Assembly (NCBI RefSeq): GCF_009911645.1
Contig: NZ_QWKI01000004.1
Location: 62,001 to 126,000 of the forward strand
Source: Pseudoflavonifractor sp. 60
GTDB taxonomy: Bacteria > Bacillota > Clostridia > Oscillospirales > Oscillospiraceae
Reading direction: 5' to 3'
DNA: 64,000 bases
Shown: positions 56,645 to 64,000 of the stretch, piece after piece
How positions within the stretch are numbered: position 1 is the stretch's first letter
How the letters are laid out: every line of letters begins with the position of its first letter
Notes under the pieces: generated by a model
What the model saw: the letters and a program-made list of their open reading frames with translations, nothing else
Told to the model about the DNA's origin: nothing
The model's database searches: none
Position numbers and translations under genes: made by a program

Positions 56645-58417
56645 TTAGCCCTCCTTGATTTTTTTGCTGGTGCCAAAATACTTGATAAACAGATTCATCA
56701 GCCGCACTGAGCCGTAGGTAATGAGAATCAGGATGGTGGCAAAGGCGCAGGCGATGGAGTAGGCGCCCTTCTCGGCAAACTCGTTGATCTGGACGGTGAT
56801 GAGGTAGACGCTGGGGGTCACCAGCAGGATGATGGCGGAAATGGCGGTAATGGACCGGACAAAGGCGGTCACCAGGCCGCTGAGGAAGGAGTCCTTGATG
56901 AGGGGCAGGGTCACCGTCATAAACACCTTAAAACTGTCCGCCCCCATGTCGTAGGCCGACTCCTCAATGGACTTGTCAATCTGCCGCAGGGCGGAGATGC
57001 CGCTGCGGGTTCCGGTGGGCAGGGAGCGGACCACAAACACGATAATTAGAATGGCGGCGCTGCCGTAGAGCCCCTGGAGGAAGCCGGTGTGGAACACGCC
57101 CCCGGAGAAGCCCCGGATGTAGCCCACGCCCAGCACCGTCCCGGGCACCGCCATAGCCAGCATGGACACCGCCTCAATAAAGCCCTTGGCCTTGAACCTG
57201 CGCTTGACCACCAGGTAGGAGATAATCATGGACAGCAGGGCGGTGATGGGGGAGGCAATGAGGGACAGGACGAAGGAGTCCCGGAAAGCCTGGAAGCCGT
57301 GGTAGCGGGTAAACACCTGGCTGAACCACTTGAAGGTGAGGGGGGTGAACTTGTAGCCCCAGGTGGGGAACAGGGCGCCGATTGGGACACAGGCGTACAT
57401 CAGAATGACGAAGAAGGCCGCCAGGGAGCAGAGAAGAGTCAGGGGGATGGTGACGCTCTTGTCCTCAATGAGCATCCGGCCCCGGGAGGCCTTACCAGTG
57501 AGTGTGGCGGCGGTTTTCGCCTCTAAATAGTATTTTTGGACAATGAACATCCCCAACGTAATACAGAGCAGCACCACAGCCATAGCCGCTGCACCCGCCT
57601 TGTCATAGGCGCCCGTAATCTGGAGGTAGATGGTGGTGGCCAGGGTGTCGTAGGAGCCGCCGATAATCATGGGGTTGGCAAAGTCGGCGATGGACTCAAT
57701 AAAGGTCACCAAAAAAGCGTTGCCCAGGCCGGGGAGAAGCAGGGGCAGAGTCACGGTAGTGAAAACGGTCCACCGGCTGGCCCCCATGTCCCGGGCGGCC
57801 TCCTCCAGAGAGGGGTCGATGTTCTTCAGTAGGCCCTTGAGCATCATGTAGCACACCGGGAAGAAGGTGAGGGTCTGAACAATAACAATACCCCAGAAGC
57901 CATAGACGCTGTTGTCATAAATGCCCAGCAGAAAACGGGTTATGATGCCTGCCTTGCCGAAGAGCATAATCATAGACAGGGACAACACAAAGGGAGGCGA
58001 CACCACGGGCAGCATGGACACCACCTTAAACAGACCGCCCATAATATTGGGAGTAAAGCGGACAGCCTTCCAGCCGACGGGCATGGGAATCAGGAACACG
58101 GAATCGGAACCGGGCACCTTGACATAGACCTCCACATAGGCAAAGAGCAGCCCCACAATGGTGGACAGAACACCAACCAGAAAGCCCACCTTCAAGGTGT
58201 TGCCAATCGCGGTGCGGAAGGTGGGCATGGCCATTACCTTTTGGAAGGTGGCTGTGGTAAAGCCCTCTCCGCCATAGAAGCTGTCCACCAGCAGAATGGC
58301 CAGAGGATAGAGGATGAACAGGGTCAGAAATGTGATAAGGACTACAATGGTGCCCACCAGAATGGGATCGGCCATCAGCTTTTTTCGGTCCAGAACCGCG
58401 CTCTGACTTCTTGCCAT
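56645..58417 (-). CDS. Fused two-domain ABC permease (FbpB type)
   Basis: 590 residues with about twelve membrane segments in two BPD_transp_1 halves. EAA-type cytoplasmic loops are seen near residue 213 (SLEEAARDMGASRWTVFTTV) and near 495 (SIEESAYDMGADSFKVFMTV). This fused form is typical of Fe(III) permeases but also occurs for 2-aminoethylphosphonate and spermidine. AAGGAGGGG precedes the ATG. Confidence 0.93.
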   Translation of the reverse strand: MARSQSAVLDRKKLMADPILVGTIVVLITFLTLFILYPLAILLVDSFYGGEGFTTATFQKVMAMPTFRTAIGNTLKVGFLVGVLSTIVGLLFAYVEVYVKVPGSDSVFLIPMPVGWKAVRFTPNIMGGLFKVVSMLPVVSPPFVLSLSMIMLFGKAGIITRFLLGIYDNSVYGFWGIVIVQTLTFFPVCYMMLKGLLKNIDPSLEEAARDMGASRWTVFTTVTLPLLLPGLGNAFLVTFIESIADFANPMIIGGSYDTLATTIYLQITGAYDKAGAAAMAVVLLCITLGMFIVQKYYLEAKTAATLTGKASRGRMLIEDKSVTIPLTLLCSLAAFFVILMYACVPIGALFPTWGYKFTPLTFKWFSQVFTRYHGFQAFRDSFVLSLIASPITALLSMIISYLVVKRRFKAKGFIEAVSMLAMAVPGTVLGVGYIRGFSGGVFHTGFLQGLYGSAAILIIVFVVRSLPTGTRSGISALRQIDKSIEESAYDMGADSFKVFMTVTLPLIKDSFLSGLVTAFVRSITAISAIILLVTPSVYLITVQINEFAEKGAYSIACAFATILILITYGSVRLMNLFIKYFGTSKKIKEG

Positions 58418-58535
58418 AGGAACCCCTCCTTATTTCAGAGTAAATCGCCGGGAAACAGGGCGTGACGGCCTGCCGCGCCGTCTTCGGGCGGGTCCGCCGC
58501 GCCGGGGCGTCGCGCCCTGTGGGATGAAAAGCAGC

Positions 58536-58566
58536 GCGGAGGACGGCGCATACCGCCGTCCTCCGC
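58536..58566. repeat. 13-bp perfect hairpin between the ABC binding-protein and permease genes
   Basis: GCGGAGGACGGCG / CGCCGTCCTCCGC with a five-base loop, 13 bases after the binding-protein stop and without a T-run. A second, larger imperfect inverted repeat built on ACAGGGCG / CGCCCTGT fills 58456-58520. Confidence 0.75.
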
Positions 58567-58579
58567 TGTTTGCGGTATG

Positions 58580-59755
58580 TTACTCGGTCTGGAAGCGGCC
58601 GGTATCGCCAGTGTTGGCGCCGGCAGAAGCCAGGGCGGTCATAACCTCTTCGATATAGGTGCTGATGTTGGCGGTAGCATCCTCGAAGTCGTAGTCCATC
58701 ACGTTGTTGGGGTCCAGCCCGAAGTCATAGGCGGCCTGGGGCTGCTCGGCGTTGTCCAGAACCAGGAACTGGTAGGAACCCACCTCATCGGCCTGGTTCA
58801 CGCAGTCGGGAGACAGGGCATATTCAATCCACAGCTTGGCGGCGTTGGGATGGGCAGCGCCCTTGAAGATGGCAGTGGCACCAATCTCGCAGGAGGTGCC
58901 GCTGGAGGGGATAATCAGCTCGATGTTCTCATAGCCGTTGTCCAGAATCTGAGTAATGCCGTCGTGGAGGAAGCCGATGCCGATAACGCACTCGCCGGTG
59001 CCCACGTTTTTGGAGGGGCCGGAACCGGACTTGGTGTAGACCTCGATATTCTTATCCAGGTCCACCAGGTACTGGATGCCTTCGTCGTGGCCGTACTTCT
59101 GGATCATGGTGTTGATGACCAGTTTGGCGGTGCCGGCGGTGTTGTAGTTGGACAGCCAAATCAGTCCCTGGTACTCGGGCTTGAGCAGGTCGGGCCAATC
59201 CTGGGGGGCCTCCAGATTCATCCGGGCCAGCTCGTCCTTGTTGACCATGAAGCCCAGAATGCCGGTGTAGATGCCGTGCCACATATTGTCGGAGTGCTTA
59301 TACACATCCTTGGTGATGTGGGAGGCGTTGATGGCCTCATAGGGCTCCAGCAGACCCTCGGCAGCCACCACATTGTAGGGATCGGTGGTGCCGCCAAACC
59401 AGACGTCGGCGGAGGGATTGCCGTTCTCCTCCTCAATCTTGGCCTGGACCTCGCCGGTGGACAGGCGCTGGAAGGTGGTCTTGATGCCGTACATCTGCTC
59501 AAACTTCTCACAGGCTGCGGCCAGGTAGTCCTCCTCGCAGGAGCCGTAAACCACCAGCTCGCCCTCGGCCTTGGCGGCCTCGATCAGCGCGTCCATCCCG
59601 TCGGTGGGAGCAGGAGTGCTGGAGCCGCCCTGGGAAGAGCCGCCCTGACTGCCGCCGCTGGACTGACCGCCTTGATTCCCTGAGTTTCCTCCGCCGCAGG
59701 CAGCCAGAGACAGAACCATGGCCGACGCCAGCAGTATGGATAGTACTTTCTTCAC
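58580..59755 (-). CDS. ABC transporter substrate-binding lipoprotein (FbpA-like)
   Basis: 391 residues. The lipoprotein signal ends in LSLAAC (Cys about 20), followed by a Gly/Ser-rich spacer. The mature part has VYGSCEEDYLAAACEKFEQM and ADVWFGGTTDPYNVVAAEGLL, the layout of the ferric/thiamine/AEP class of binding proteins. GTG 59755 follows GGAGGAATG by a short spacing. It is the first gene of the operon under a clear promoter. Iron is a reasonable guess, not a demonstration. Confidence 0.88.
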   Translation of the reverse strand: MKKVLSILLASAMVLSLAACGGGNSGNQGGQSSGGSQGGSSQGGSSTPAPTDGMDALIEAAKAEGELVVYGSCEEDYLAAACEKFEQMYGIKTTFQRLSTGEVQAKIEEENGNPSADVWFGGTTDPYNVVAAEGLLEPYEAINASHITKDVYKHSDNMWHGIYTGILGFMVNKDELARMNLEAPQDWPDLLKPEYQGLIWLSNYNTAGTAKLVINTMIQKYGHDEGIQYLVDLDKNIEVYTKSGSGPSKNVGTGECVIGIGFLHDGITQILDNGYENIELIIPSSGTSCEIGATAIFKGAAHPNAAKLWIEYALSPDCVNQADEVGSYQFLVLDNAEQPQAAYDFGLDPNNVMDYDFEDATANISTYIEEVMTALASAGANTGDTGRFQTE

Positions 59756-59828
59756 GTTTCATTCCTCCATTTTCGTTTTCATCCCTTGACTTGCAGGGGG
59801 TGCTGCCCCTGTTCCGCAGGACTCCCTT

Positions 59829-59856
59829 ATTGTAGAACGCTAAGGAAAAAAGTCAA
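59829..59856 (-). promoter_or_regulatory. Promoter of the FbpA-like ABC operon
   Basis: On the minus strand TTGACT (59856-59851), 16-base spacer, TACAAT (59834-59829). The predicted 70-base leader contains the small hairpin CAGGGG / CCCCTG near 59795-59811. Confidence 0.75.
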
Positions 59857-59979
59857 GGAATATGCAGCATTTTCCCTGTAAAACTCTTGTAAAGACTCCC
59901 GGTCAATGGGCATTATGACTAATTTTTCTTCCTTAAATTTCCTGGACACGTTTCAATTAGCAAAGAACGAAAAAAGGTC

Positions 59980-60007
59980 TTTACATTTTGAAAAAATCTG
60001 CTATAAT
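59980..60007 (+). promoter_or_regulatory. Promoter reading toward the tRNA-Ala gene
   Basis: TTTACA (59980-59985), 16-base spacer, perfect TATAAT (60002-60007). No other promoter is seen before the tRNA at 60262, so the precursor would have a leader of about 250 bases. Confidence 0.7.
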
Positions 60008-60013
60008 AAAGGA

Positions 60014-60165
60014 GCTGCGGCTGAGGTGAATTAGGTCTGACACGTTGCCGGAAGTACAAGCGTGCCAGCTGTATGCAGCGCATTTTGGAGCGTAACTCGA
60101 ATGGTTGCCATTCGGTTTACATCCGCAATTTCTGATTTGTCGTTATTACCACCAAAATTTCATAC
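60014..60165 (+). other. Transcribed, structured region of unknown nature before the tRNA genes
   Basis: Contains no open frame with a ribosome site. Nested complementary segments suggest RNA structure: GCTGC (60014) with GCAGC (60075-60079), CACG / CGTG flanking GTTGCCGGAAGTACAAG, and AATGG / CCATT near 60098-60111. I could not match it to 6S, SRP, RNase P, tmRNA, a T-box or a known riboswitch. Confidence 0.35.
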
Positions 60166-60187
60166 GGGCTCGTAGCTCAGTTGGGAG
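60166..60187 (+). pseudogene. Truncated 5' end of a tRNA gene
   Basis: Matches the first 22 bases of the tRNA-Ala gene at 60262 with two substitutions (acceptor and most of the D arm), then diverges; no anticodon or T arm follows. It may be a tRNA lost by recombination or an old integration scar. Confidence 0.6.
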
Positions 60188-60261
60188 CCTGCGGGCTTCG
60201 TTTAGCAGACCCTAAGCAAGTGGCAGCAGCACCTTACAAAATGGAATAATTGAAAAAATTT

Positions 60262-60337
60262 GGGCTTGTAGCTCAGCTGGGAGAGCGTTCGGTTCGCATC
60301 CGAGAGGTCGAGGGTTCGAGTCCCTTCAAGTCCACCA
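60262..60337 (+). tRNA. tRNA-Ala, anticodon CGC
   Basis: 76 bases including an encoded CCA. Acceptor GGGCTTG / CAAGTCC with the G3-U70 pair that marks alanine tRNAs, D arm GCTC / GAGC, anticodon stem TTCGG / CCGAG with loop TTCGCAT (anticodon CGC, reading GCG), variable loop AGGTC, and T arm GAGGG-TTCGAGT-CCCTT. Followed closely by CGCAAAA / TTTTGCG, a terminator-like hairpin with TTTTT at about 60344-60372. Confidence 0.93.
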
Positions 60338-60441
60338 AATCCCGCAAAATCACATGGTTTTGCGGGATTTTTATAAGCAGATTTCAATTCGATCATGGGC
60401 ATCCATCTTCCATGATGCCGGAAAACTGGAGAGAACGAATT

Positions 60442-61272
60442 ATGGCGGGATCGGAAAAGAAGCCACCGAATCCGGATGTTAAGACGATCCAGTCCGTGGA
60501 CCGGGCGCTGGACATTCTGGAATGTCTCTGCTTTCAAAACAGCTACAGGCTAGGTGAGCTGGCGGAGCGGTGTCACTTGAACAAAACAACGGCCTTTCAC
60601 ATCCTGAAGACGCTGGAGAGCCGGGGATACGTGGAGAAAAGCTATGACACCTCGGTCTATAAGTTGGGCTGGCGGATCTTCGAGGTCTTCGCGGCCATCT
60701 ACCAGAGCATTGACATCAAGCCCATCATCCTGCCCTATATGGAGCGAATCCGGGAGCAGACCAACGAGACCGTCAACCTCAACTACTTTGCCAAGATGGA
60801 GAACTACTACGCCAGCATCAATTTTATTCAGCTGGAGTCCTCCCACTCCCTGAAATACTCGGCGGACATCGGGACCCACACTCCCATCCACTGTACCGCC
60901 GCCGGAAAGGTCCGTTTTCTGGGATACTCCCAGGCCATGCTGGAGGAGCAGCTCCAGTACACCCCCTTTGACCGCTATACCGAGCACACTGTCACAGACC
61001 CGGAGGTGTTCCGCGCACAGCTGGATGAGATCCGGAAGCAGGGCTTCTGCATTGAAAAGGAGGAGTATCTGCCGGGGATCTGTTCCGTGGCGGTGCCCCT
61101 GTTCAAATACACGGGCCGGGTGATCTACGCCGTCTCTGTTTCGGTGCCCACCTTCCGCGCCTCGGACCAGCGGCTGCGGGAGATTGCCGTCGGGATGATG
61201 GATGTGCTGAGCAGCTCCACAACCTGCCCGGATTTGTTATTCAAAGGGGCCCCTATTCCCCCCTGCCCATAA
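60442..61272 (+). CDS. IclR-family transcriptional regulator
   Basis: 276 residues. The N-terminal winged helix (VDRALDILECL, LGELAERCHLNKTTAFHIL, about 18-75) is followed by the IclR effector domain (about 85-255) with HCTAAGKV near 150. GGAGAG lies 10 bases before ATG 60442. It is followed by a terminator and then by an M20 peptidase and GltS-type transporter, in front of which tandem palindromes are found. Most IclR regulators act on adjacent catabolic genes, so these are the likely targets; the ligand is unknown. Confidence 0.93.
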   Translation: MAGSEKKPPNPDVKTIQSVDRALDILECLCFQNSYRLGELAERCHLNKTTAFHILKTLESRGYVEKSYDTSVYKLGWRIFEVFAAIYQSIDIKPIILPYMERIREQTNETVNLNYFAKMENYYASINFIQLESSHSLKYSADIGTHTPIHCTAAGKVRFLGYSQAMLEEQLQYTPFDRYTEHTVTDPEVFRAQLDEIRKQGFCIEKEEYLPGICSVAVPLFKYTGRVIYAVSVSVPTFRASDQRLREIAVGMMDVLSSSTTCPDLLFKGAPIPPCP

Positions 61273-61289
61273 CATTATACATGAAAAAC

Positions 61290-61325
61290 GGCCTGTCCGC
61301 TGTCTGCGGGCAGGTTCTTTTTTAC
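61290..61325 (+). terminator. Intrinsic terminator after the IclR gene
   Basis: CCTGTCCGC / GCGGGCAGG (one G-T pair), five-base loop, then TTCTTTTTT. Confidence 0.85.
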
Positions 61326-61334
61326 TCCTCCATA

Positions 61335-61369
61335 TTTTATATTATAAAACAATAATTTATATTATAAAA
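61335..61369. promoter_or_regulatory. Tandem palindromic operator candidates for the IclR regulator
   Basis: TTTTATA-T-TATAAAA (61335-61349) and TTTATA-T-TATAAA (61356-61368). Their centres are exactly 20 bases apart, two helical turns, and they end 7 bases before the -35 of the next promoter. Confidence 0.6.
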
Positions 61370-61375
61370 TTTTTC

Positions 61376-61404
61376 TTGACAAGCACCGGGATTTATGGTA
61401 CTAA
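61376..61404 (+). promoter_or_regulatory. Promoter of the M20 peptidase-GltS operon
   Basis: Perfect TTGACA (61376-61381), 17-base spacer, TACTAA (61399-61404). The start would lie near 61411, giving a leader of about 90 bases. Confidence 0.8.
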
Positions 61405-61503
61405 TGAAATGAAGCTTGGTCCAAGAAGATTTTCAATGGCAGTCCATACTCCACTAGCGCTGGTGGAGAATAACCTGCCGCGGCAAAGAAAGGAGCGTGA
61501 AAG

Positions 61504-62718
61504 GTGATTACACCTCAACAGATCATTCATATGGTGGACGCCTGTCAGGACGAGGCAATTCAATGCCTACAGGAGGCGGTCCAAACGCCCAGCCCCACTG
61601 GGGAGGAACTGGCCATCAGCCGGCTGTTCACCAGATGGATAGCGGACTGCGGGCTGACCGTGGAACAGTACGAAGCGGAGCCGGGCCGTCCCAACCTCAT
61701 CGCCCAATGGCATGGCAGCCGGCCGGGGAAGCGTTTTCTGTTCAACGGACACCTGGATGTATTTCCCCCGTCGGATGGGGATGGCGGCTGGTACGGCCCC
61801 TGGTCCGGCAAAATCGCGGACGGCTTTCTGTATGGACGCGGGGCGGTGGATATGAAGGGCGGAGACTGCGCAGCCCTGATGGCGGTGCGGCTGCTGCGCA
61901 GGATGAACTTTGATCCCAAAGGCAGTGTGATACTCAGCTACATGGTGGACGAGGAGAACGGCGGCTGGAAGGGCGTGCGGTATCTCATCGACCAGGGACT
62001 GCTCAAAGCGGACGTTGGCCTGTGCATGGAGCCAACCAACGGTCGCATTCTCCACCGGCACCGGGGGATTCTGAGGATGAAGTTCACCTACCGGGCTCAG
62101 CCCCACCACGCCAGCACTCCCCACCCCACCTGCGATGCCCTGCAAAAGGCGGTCACCGCTATCCAGCGGCTCTACGCCCTGAACGAAACCCTCCGCGACC
62201 GGACCGACGAGTTTGGCGCCCCGTCCCGGTGCCTGTCTGTCACAATGCTCCACGCGGGGAACACGCCCAATGTTCAGCCCGGCCTGGCGGAATTTGTGGT
62301 GGACCGCCGGGTGGATTTGGACGAGGACCCGGAGCGCGTCAAAGGGGAAATTCTAGATATCTTTGACGGGCTGGAACGGGCGGACCCGGAGTATCACTAC
62401 GCGTACTCCATCCTGTCTGACCGCCCTGTGCTGACGGTGCCGGCGGACGACCCCTTTATCCTGAGCGCCGCCCGCTCCTATGAGAAAATCATGGGCCGGC
62501 CCGCAAAGCTGTACACCCGGGCCGGCGGCTCCGACGCCGCTTCTCTCTACCAGGCGTACCGGCTGCCCATCCCTAACTTGGGGGCAGCCCCAGACTTTGA
62601 CGAGCGAGGCGCGGCTGACCCCTTCGGCAGCGGGACGCCCAATGAGCGGCTGCGGCTGAGCGACTATTTAGACTCCATCAAGTACTACATGATGATTGTT
62701 GCCGACACCCTTTCCTGA
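61504..62718 (+). CDS. M20-family metallopeptidase / deacylase (ArgE/DapE/ACY1 type)
   Basis: 404 residues. The catalytic fold is clear: FNGHLDVFPP (metal His) near residue 80, GRGAVDMKGGD (bridging Asp) near 112, VDEENGGWKG (Glu pair) near 142, and CMEPTN near 175. The last metal ligand, a His in the usual H-x-P-N-E near the C-terminus, is replaced: the sequence reads GSGTPNERLRL. The enzyme may use one metal or another ligand. The start is GTG 61504 after AAAGGAG. Such enzymes cleave N-acyl amino acids or dipeptides. It is probably cotranscribed with the symporter. Confidence 0.88.
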   Translation: MITPQQIIHMVDACQDEAIQCLQEAVQTPSPTGEELAISRLFTRWIADCGLTVEQYEAEPGRPNLIAQWHGSRPGKRFLFNGHLDVFPPSDGDGGWYGPWSGKIADGFLYGRGAVDMKGGDCAALMAVRLLRRMNFDPKGSVILSYMVDEENGGWKGVRYLIDQGLLKADVGLCMEPTNGRILHRHRGILRMKFTYRAQPHHASTPHPTCDALQKAVTAIQRLYALNETLRDRTDEFGAPSRCLSVTMLHAGNTPNVQPGLAEFVVDRRVDLDEDPERVKGEILDIFDGLERADPEYHYAYSILSDRPVLTVPADDPFILSAARSYEKIMGRPAKLYTRAGGSDAASLYQAYRLPIPNLGAAPDFDERGAADPFGSGTPNERLRLSDYLDSIKYYMMIVADTLS

Positions 62719-62738
62719 TATAATTTGGAGGTGGTTCT

Positions 62739-64000
62739 ATGACAAACGCAGAAATCAATATTTTTTTCCAGACGGTGGCCATCCTGGCGGCGCTCCTGCT
62801 GCTGGGGACCTTTCTCCGCGCGAAAGTGAAACTCTTCCAAACGCTGTTCCTGCCGGCCTGTGTAATCGGCGGTGTAATCGGGCTGATCCTGGGCCCCAGA
62901 GTGCTGGGCCTGCTGCCCATCTCTGAGGAGATCATGACCACGGCGTCCAACCTGCCCGGACGGCTGTTCGGCGTGATCATCGCCGCCCTGCCTATGTGCG
63001 CCCAAAAGCTGAAAAAAGAGGACCTGATGAATCAGACAGACGGTGTACAGCTTGGAATCATCATCACACTGATCTCCGCCTTGCAGTTTGTAGTTGGATT
63101 CGCAGTCAATGTGGTATCCAACGCCATGGGACTGGAGCTCTACGACGGCTACGGCGCCGAAATGATGCTGGGCTTCTGCGGCGGACACGGCACCGCGTCC
63201 ACCATCGGTACAAACTTCCAAAACCTTGGGATGGACTACTGGGAGCTGGCCCAGGGCTGCGGCATGACTTTTGCCACGCTGGGCATGGTGGGCGGCATCC
63301 TGGCCGGCATCTACATCATCAACCGGTACGCCAGAAAGGGCCTGACCAACTATGTGACCAACCCCAAGGACCTGCCCAGGGAGATGAAAACCGGTCTGTA
63401 CAGCGAGCCGGAGGAGTGCCCCAGCGCCGGGCGGCAGACCACCGCCGGAGGCTCAATTGATACCCTGGGCCTGCACTTCGCGCTGATTATGTTCGCGGTG
63501 GGCGCCGGATACCTCATCAGCAGGCTGATCAAAACCTATCAGATCCCTCTGCTGATCTATATGGCCGACTGGTTCTGGATGCTCATCGCCATGTACATTA
63601 TTTGGCCGGTCATCCGCCTACTGGGATGGGATAAATATTTCGACCCCAGCATCAAGAGTAAAATTCAGGGCTGCTGCACCGATTTTGTGGTGGCCTCCGC
63701 CATTATGAGTATGCCGATCTCCATGGTGCTGGAGCTCTGGCTGCCTATCCTGGTCAGCGCCGTGCTGGGCTTCCTGGTCACCGTCCCCGTCGTCCTGATC
63801 CTATGCAGGCACTATATGCACGAGGACTGGGTGGAGAAGTCCATGGGCCCCATCGGTATGCTGACGGGGGACTTTATCACCGGCGTTCTGCTCACCCGGA
63901 TGCTGGACCCGGACTTCAAATCCACCGCCATGGGCGACTTCTCCATCGCCTACTCCCTGAACACCTTCTACTGCGTGGTCCTGGCGGCGGTGATCTTCCC
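62739..64000 (+). CDS. GltS-type sodium/glutamate symporter (3' end beyond the window)
   Basis: The frame is open from ATG 62739 to the window edge, 420 codons. GGAG lies 9 bases upstream. About ten hydrophobic segments; LFLPACVIGGVIGLILGPRV near residue 37 and the two-fold motif GFCGGHGTASTIGTNF near 147 identify the GltS family. A longer cytoplasmic loop (about 200-240) separates the halves. It probably imports the amino acid or acid released by the M20 enzyme upstream. Usual GltS proteins have about 400 residues, so only a short end or an extension is missing. Confidence 0.88.
   Translation, partial: MTNAEINIFFQTVAILAALLLLGTFLRAKVKLFQTLFLPACVIGGVIGLILGPRVLGLLPISEEIMTTASNLPGRLFGVIIAALPMCAQKLKKEDLMNQTDGVQLGIIITLISALQFVVGFAVNVVSNAMGLELYDGYGAEMMLGFCGGHGTASTIGTNFQNLGMDYWELAQGCGMTFATLGMVGGILAGIYIINRYARKGLTNYVTNPKDLPREMKTGLYSEPEECPSAGRQTTAGGSIDTLGLHFALIMFAVGAGYLISRLIKTYQIPLLIYMADWFWMLIAMYIIWPVIRLLGWDKYFDPSIKSKIQGCCTDFVVASAIMSMPISMVLELWLPILVSAVLGFLVTVPVVLILCRHYMHEDWVEKSMGPIGMLTGDFITGVLLTRMLDPDFKSTAMGDFSIAYSLNTFYCVVLAAVIF

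Noticed and set aside
60202-60537. Minus-strand frame of 111 codons with a tail reading GLEGTRTLDLSDANRTL
   Set aside because: This is the well-known false translation of the antisense strand of a tRNA gene; the tRNA-Ala lies exactly there.
1-64000. CRISPR arrays and intact insertion sequences
   Set aside because: No regularly spaced identical repeats and no intact transposase gene seen; the only mobile-element traces are the S24/Ada remnants and possibly the first fragment.

Overview
The window is chromosomal DNA from a Gram-positive, spore-forming anaerobe, most likely a Clostridia member of the Oscillospiraceae (Flavonifractor / Lawsonibacter / Intestinimonas type). This rests on high-GC coding DNA with sigma-A promoters, strong AGGAGG ribosome sites, spore-cortex-type hydrolases, NfnAB electron bifurcation, fused TAXI-TRAP permeases, and a purine operon that uses the archaeal-type cyclohydrolase PurO with a short PurH. 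The genus is an inference; no rRNA is present.

Layout. 1-8.7 kb: accessory region with a DHH phosphoesterase fused to Sel1 repeats, an SLH/CAP/transglutaminase surface protein, phage-repressor debris, a MarR-MATE drug-efflux pair with visible operators, and a two-component system decayed in both genes. 8.8-12.6 kb (minus): uvrC-rsmD-coaD-coiled-coil gene, and an HPr gene. 13-15.5 kb: an ECF sigma factor with a membrane partner. 15.5-18.8 kb (minus): mutS2, a barstar-like gene and a MerR regulator facing a ferredoxin-fused aldo/keto reductase. 20.1-21.8 kb (minus): a diguanylate cyclase and a PilZ protein. 22-24.8 kb: D-amino acid aminotransferase, PAP2 phosphatase, glycosyltransferase.

24.8-36.8 kb (plus) is the most remarkable part: a purine operon with its own leader (promoter, 22-codon ORF, terminator), ordered purE-x-purC-micro-purF-purM-purN-x-purO-(DUF1266/DUF2185)-SMI1-purH(short)-(DUF6630-like)-purD-small membrane protein. 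The purine genes alternate with immunity-protein-like or unrecognised genes that are tightly packed or overlapping with them. The PurF homologue has lost the catalytic residues of its glutaminase domain but keeps the phosphoribosyltransferase site. Together the recognised enzymes cover PRPP to IMP except the PurL/PurQ/PurS, PurB and PurK steps.

36.8-50.7 kb: SulP transporter, MerR-TipAS regulator, DUF4349 lipoprotein, spore-lytic amidase and LysM-GH18 protein, hotdog thioesterase, AAA ATPase, nfnAB, 5'-nucleotidase, asparaginase, sugar nucleotidyltransferase. 50.8-59.8 kb: a TAXI-TRAP transporter operon and a ferric-type ABC operon (both minus), each with strong hairpins between the binding-protein gene and the permease gene, flanking a rhomboid-like zinc-ribbon protein. 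60-64 kb: a tRNA-Ala(CGC) gene preceded by a truncated tRNA copy, then an IclR regulator and an M20 peptidase-GltS symporter operon with tandem palindromic operator candidates. The window ends inside the symporter gene.
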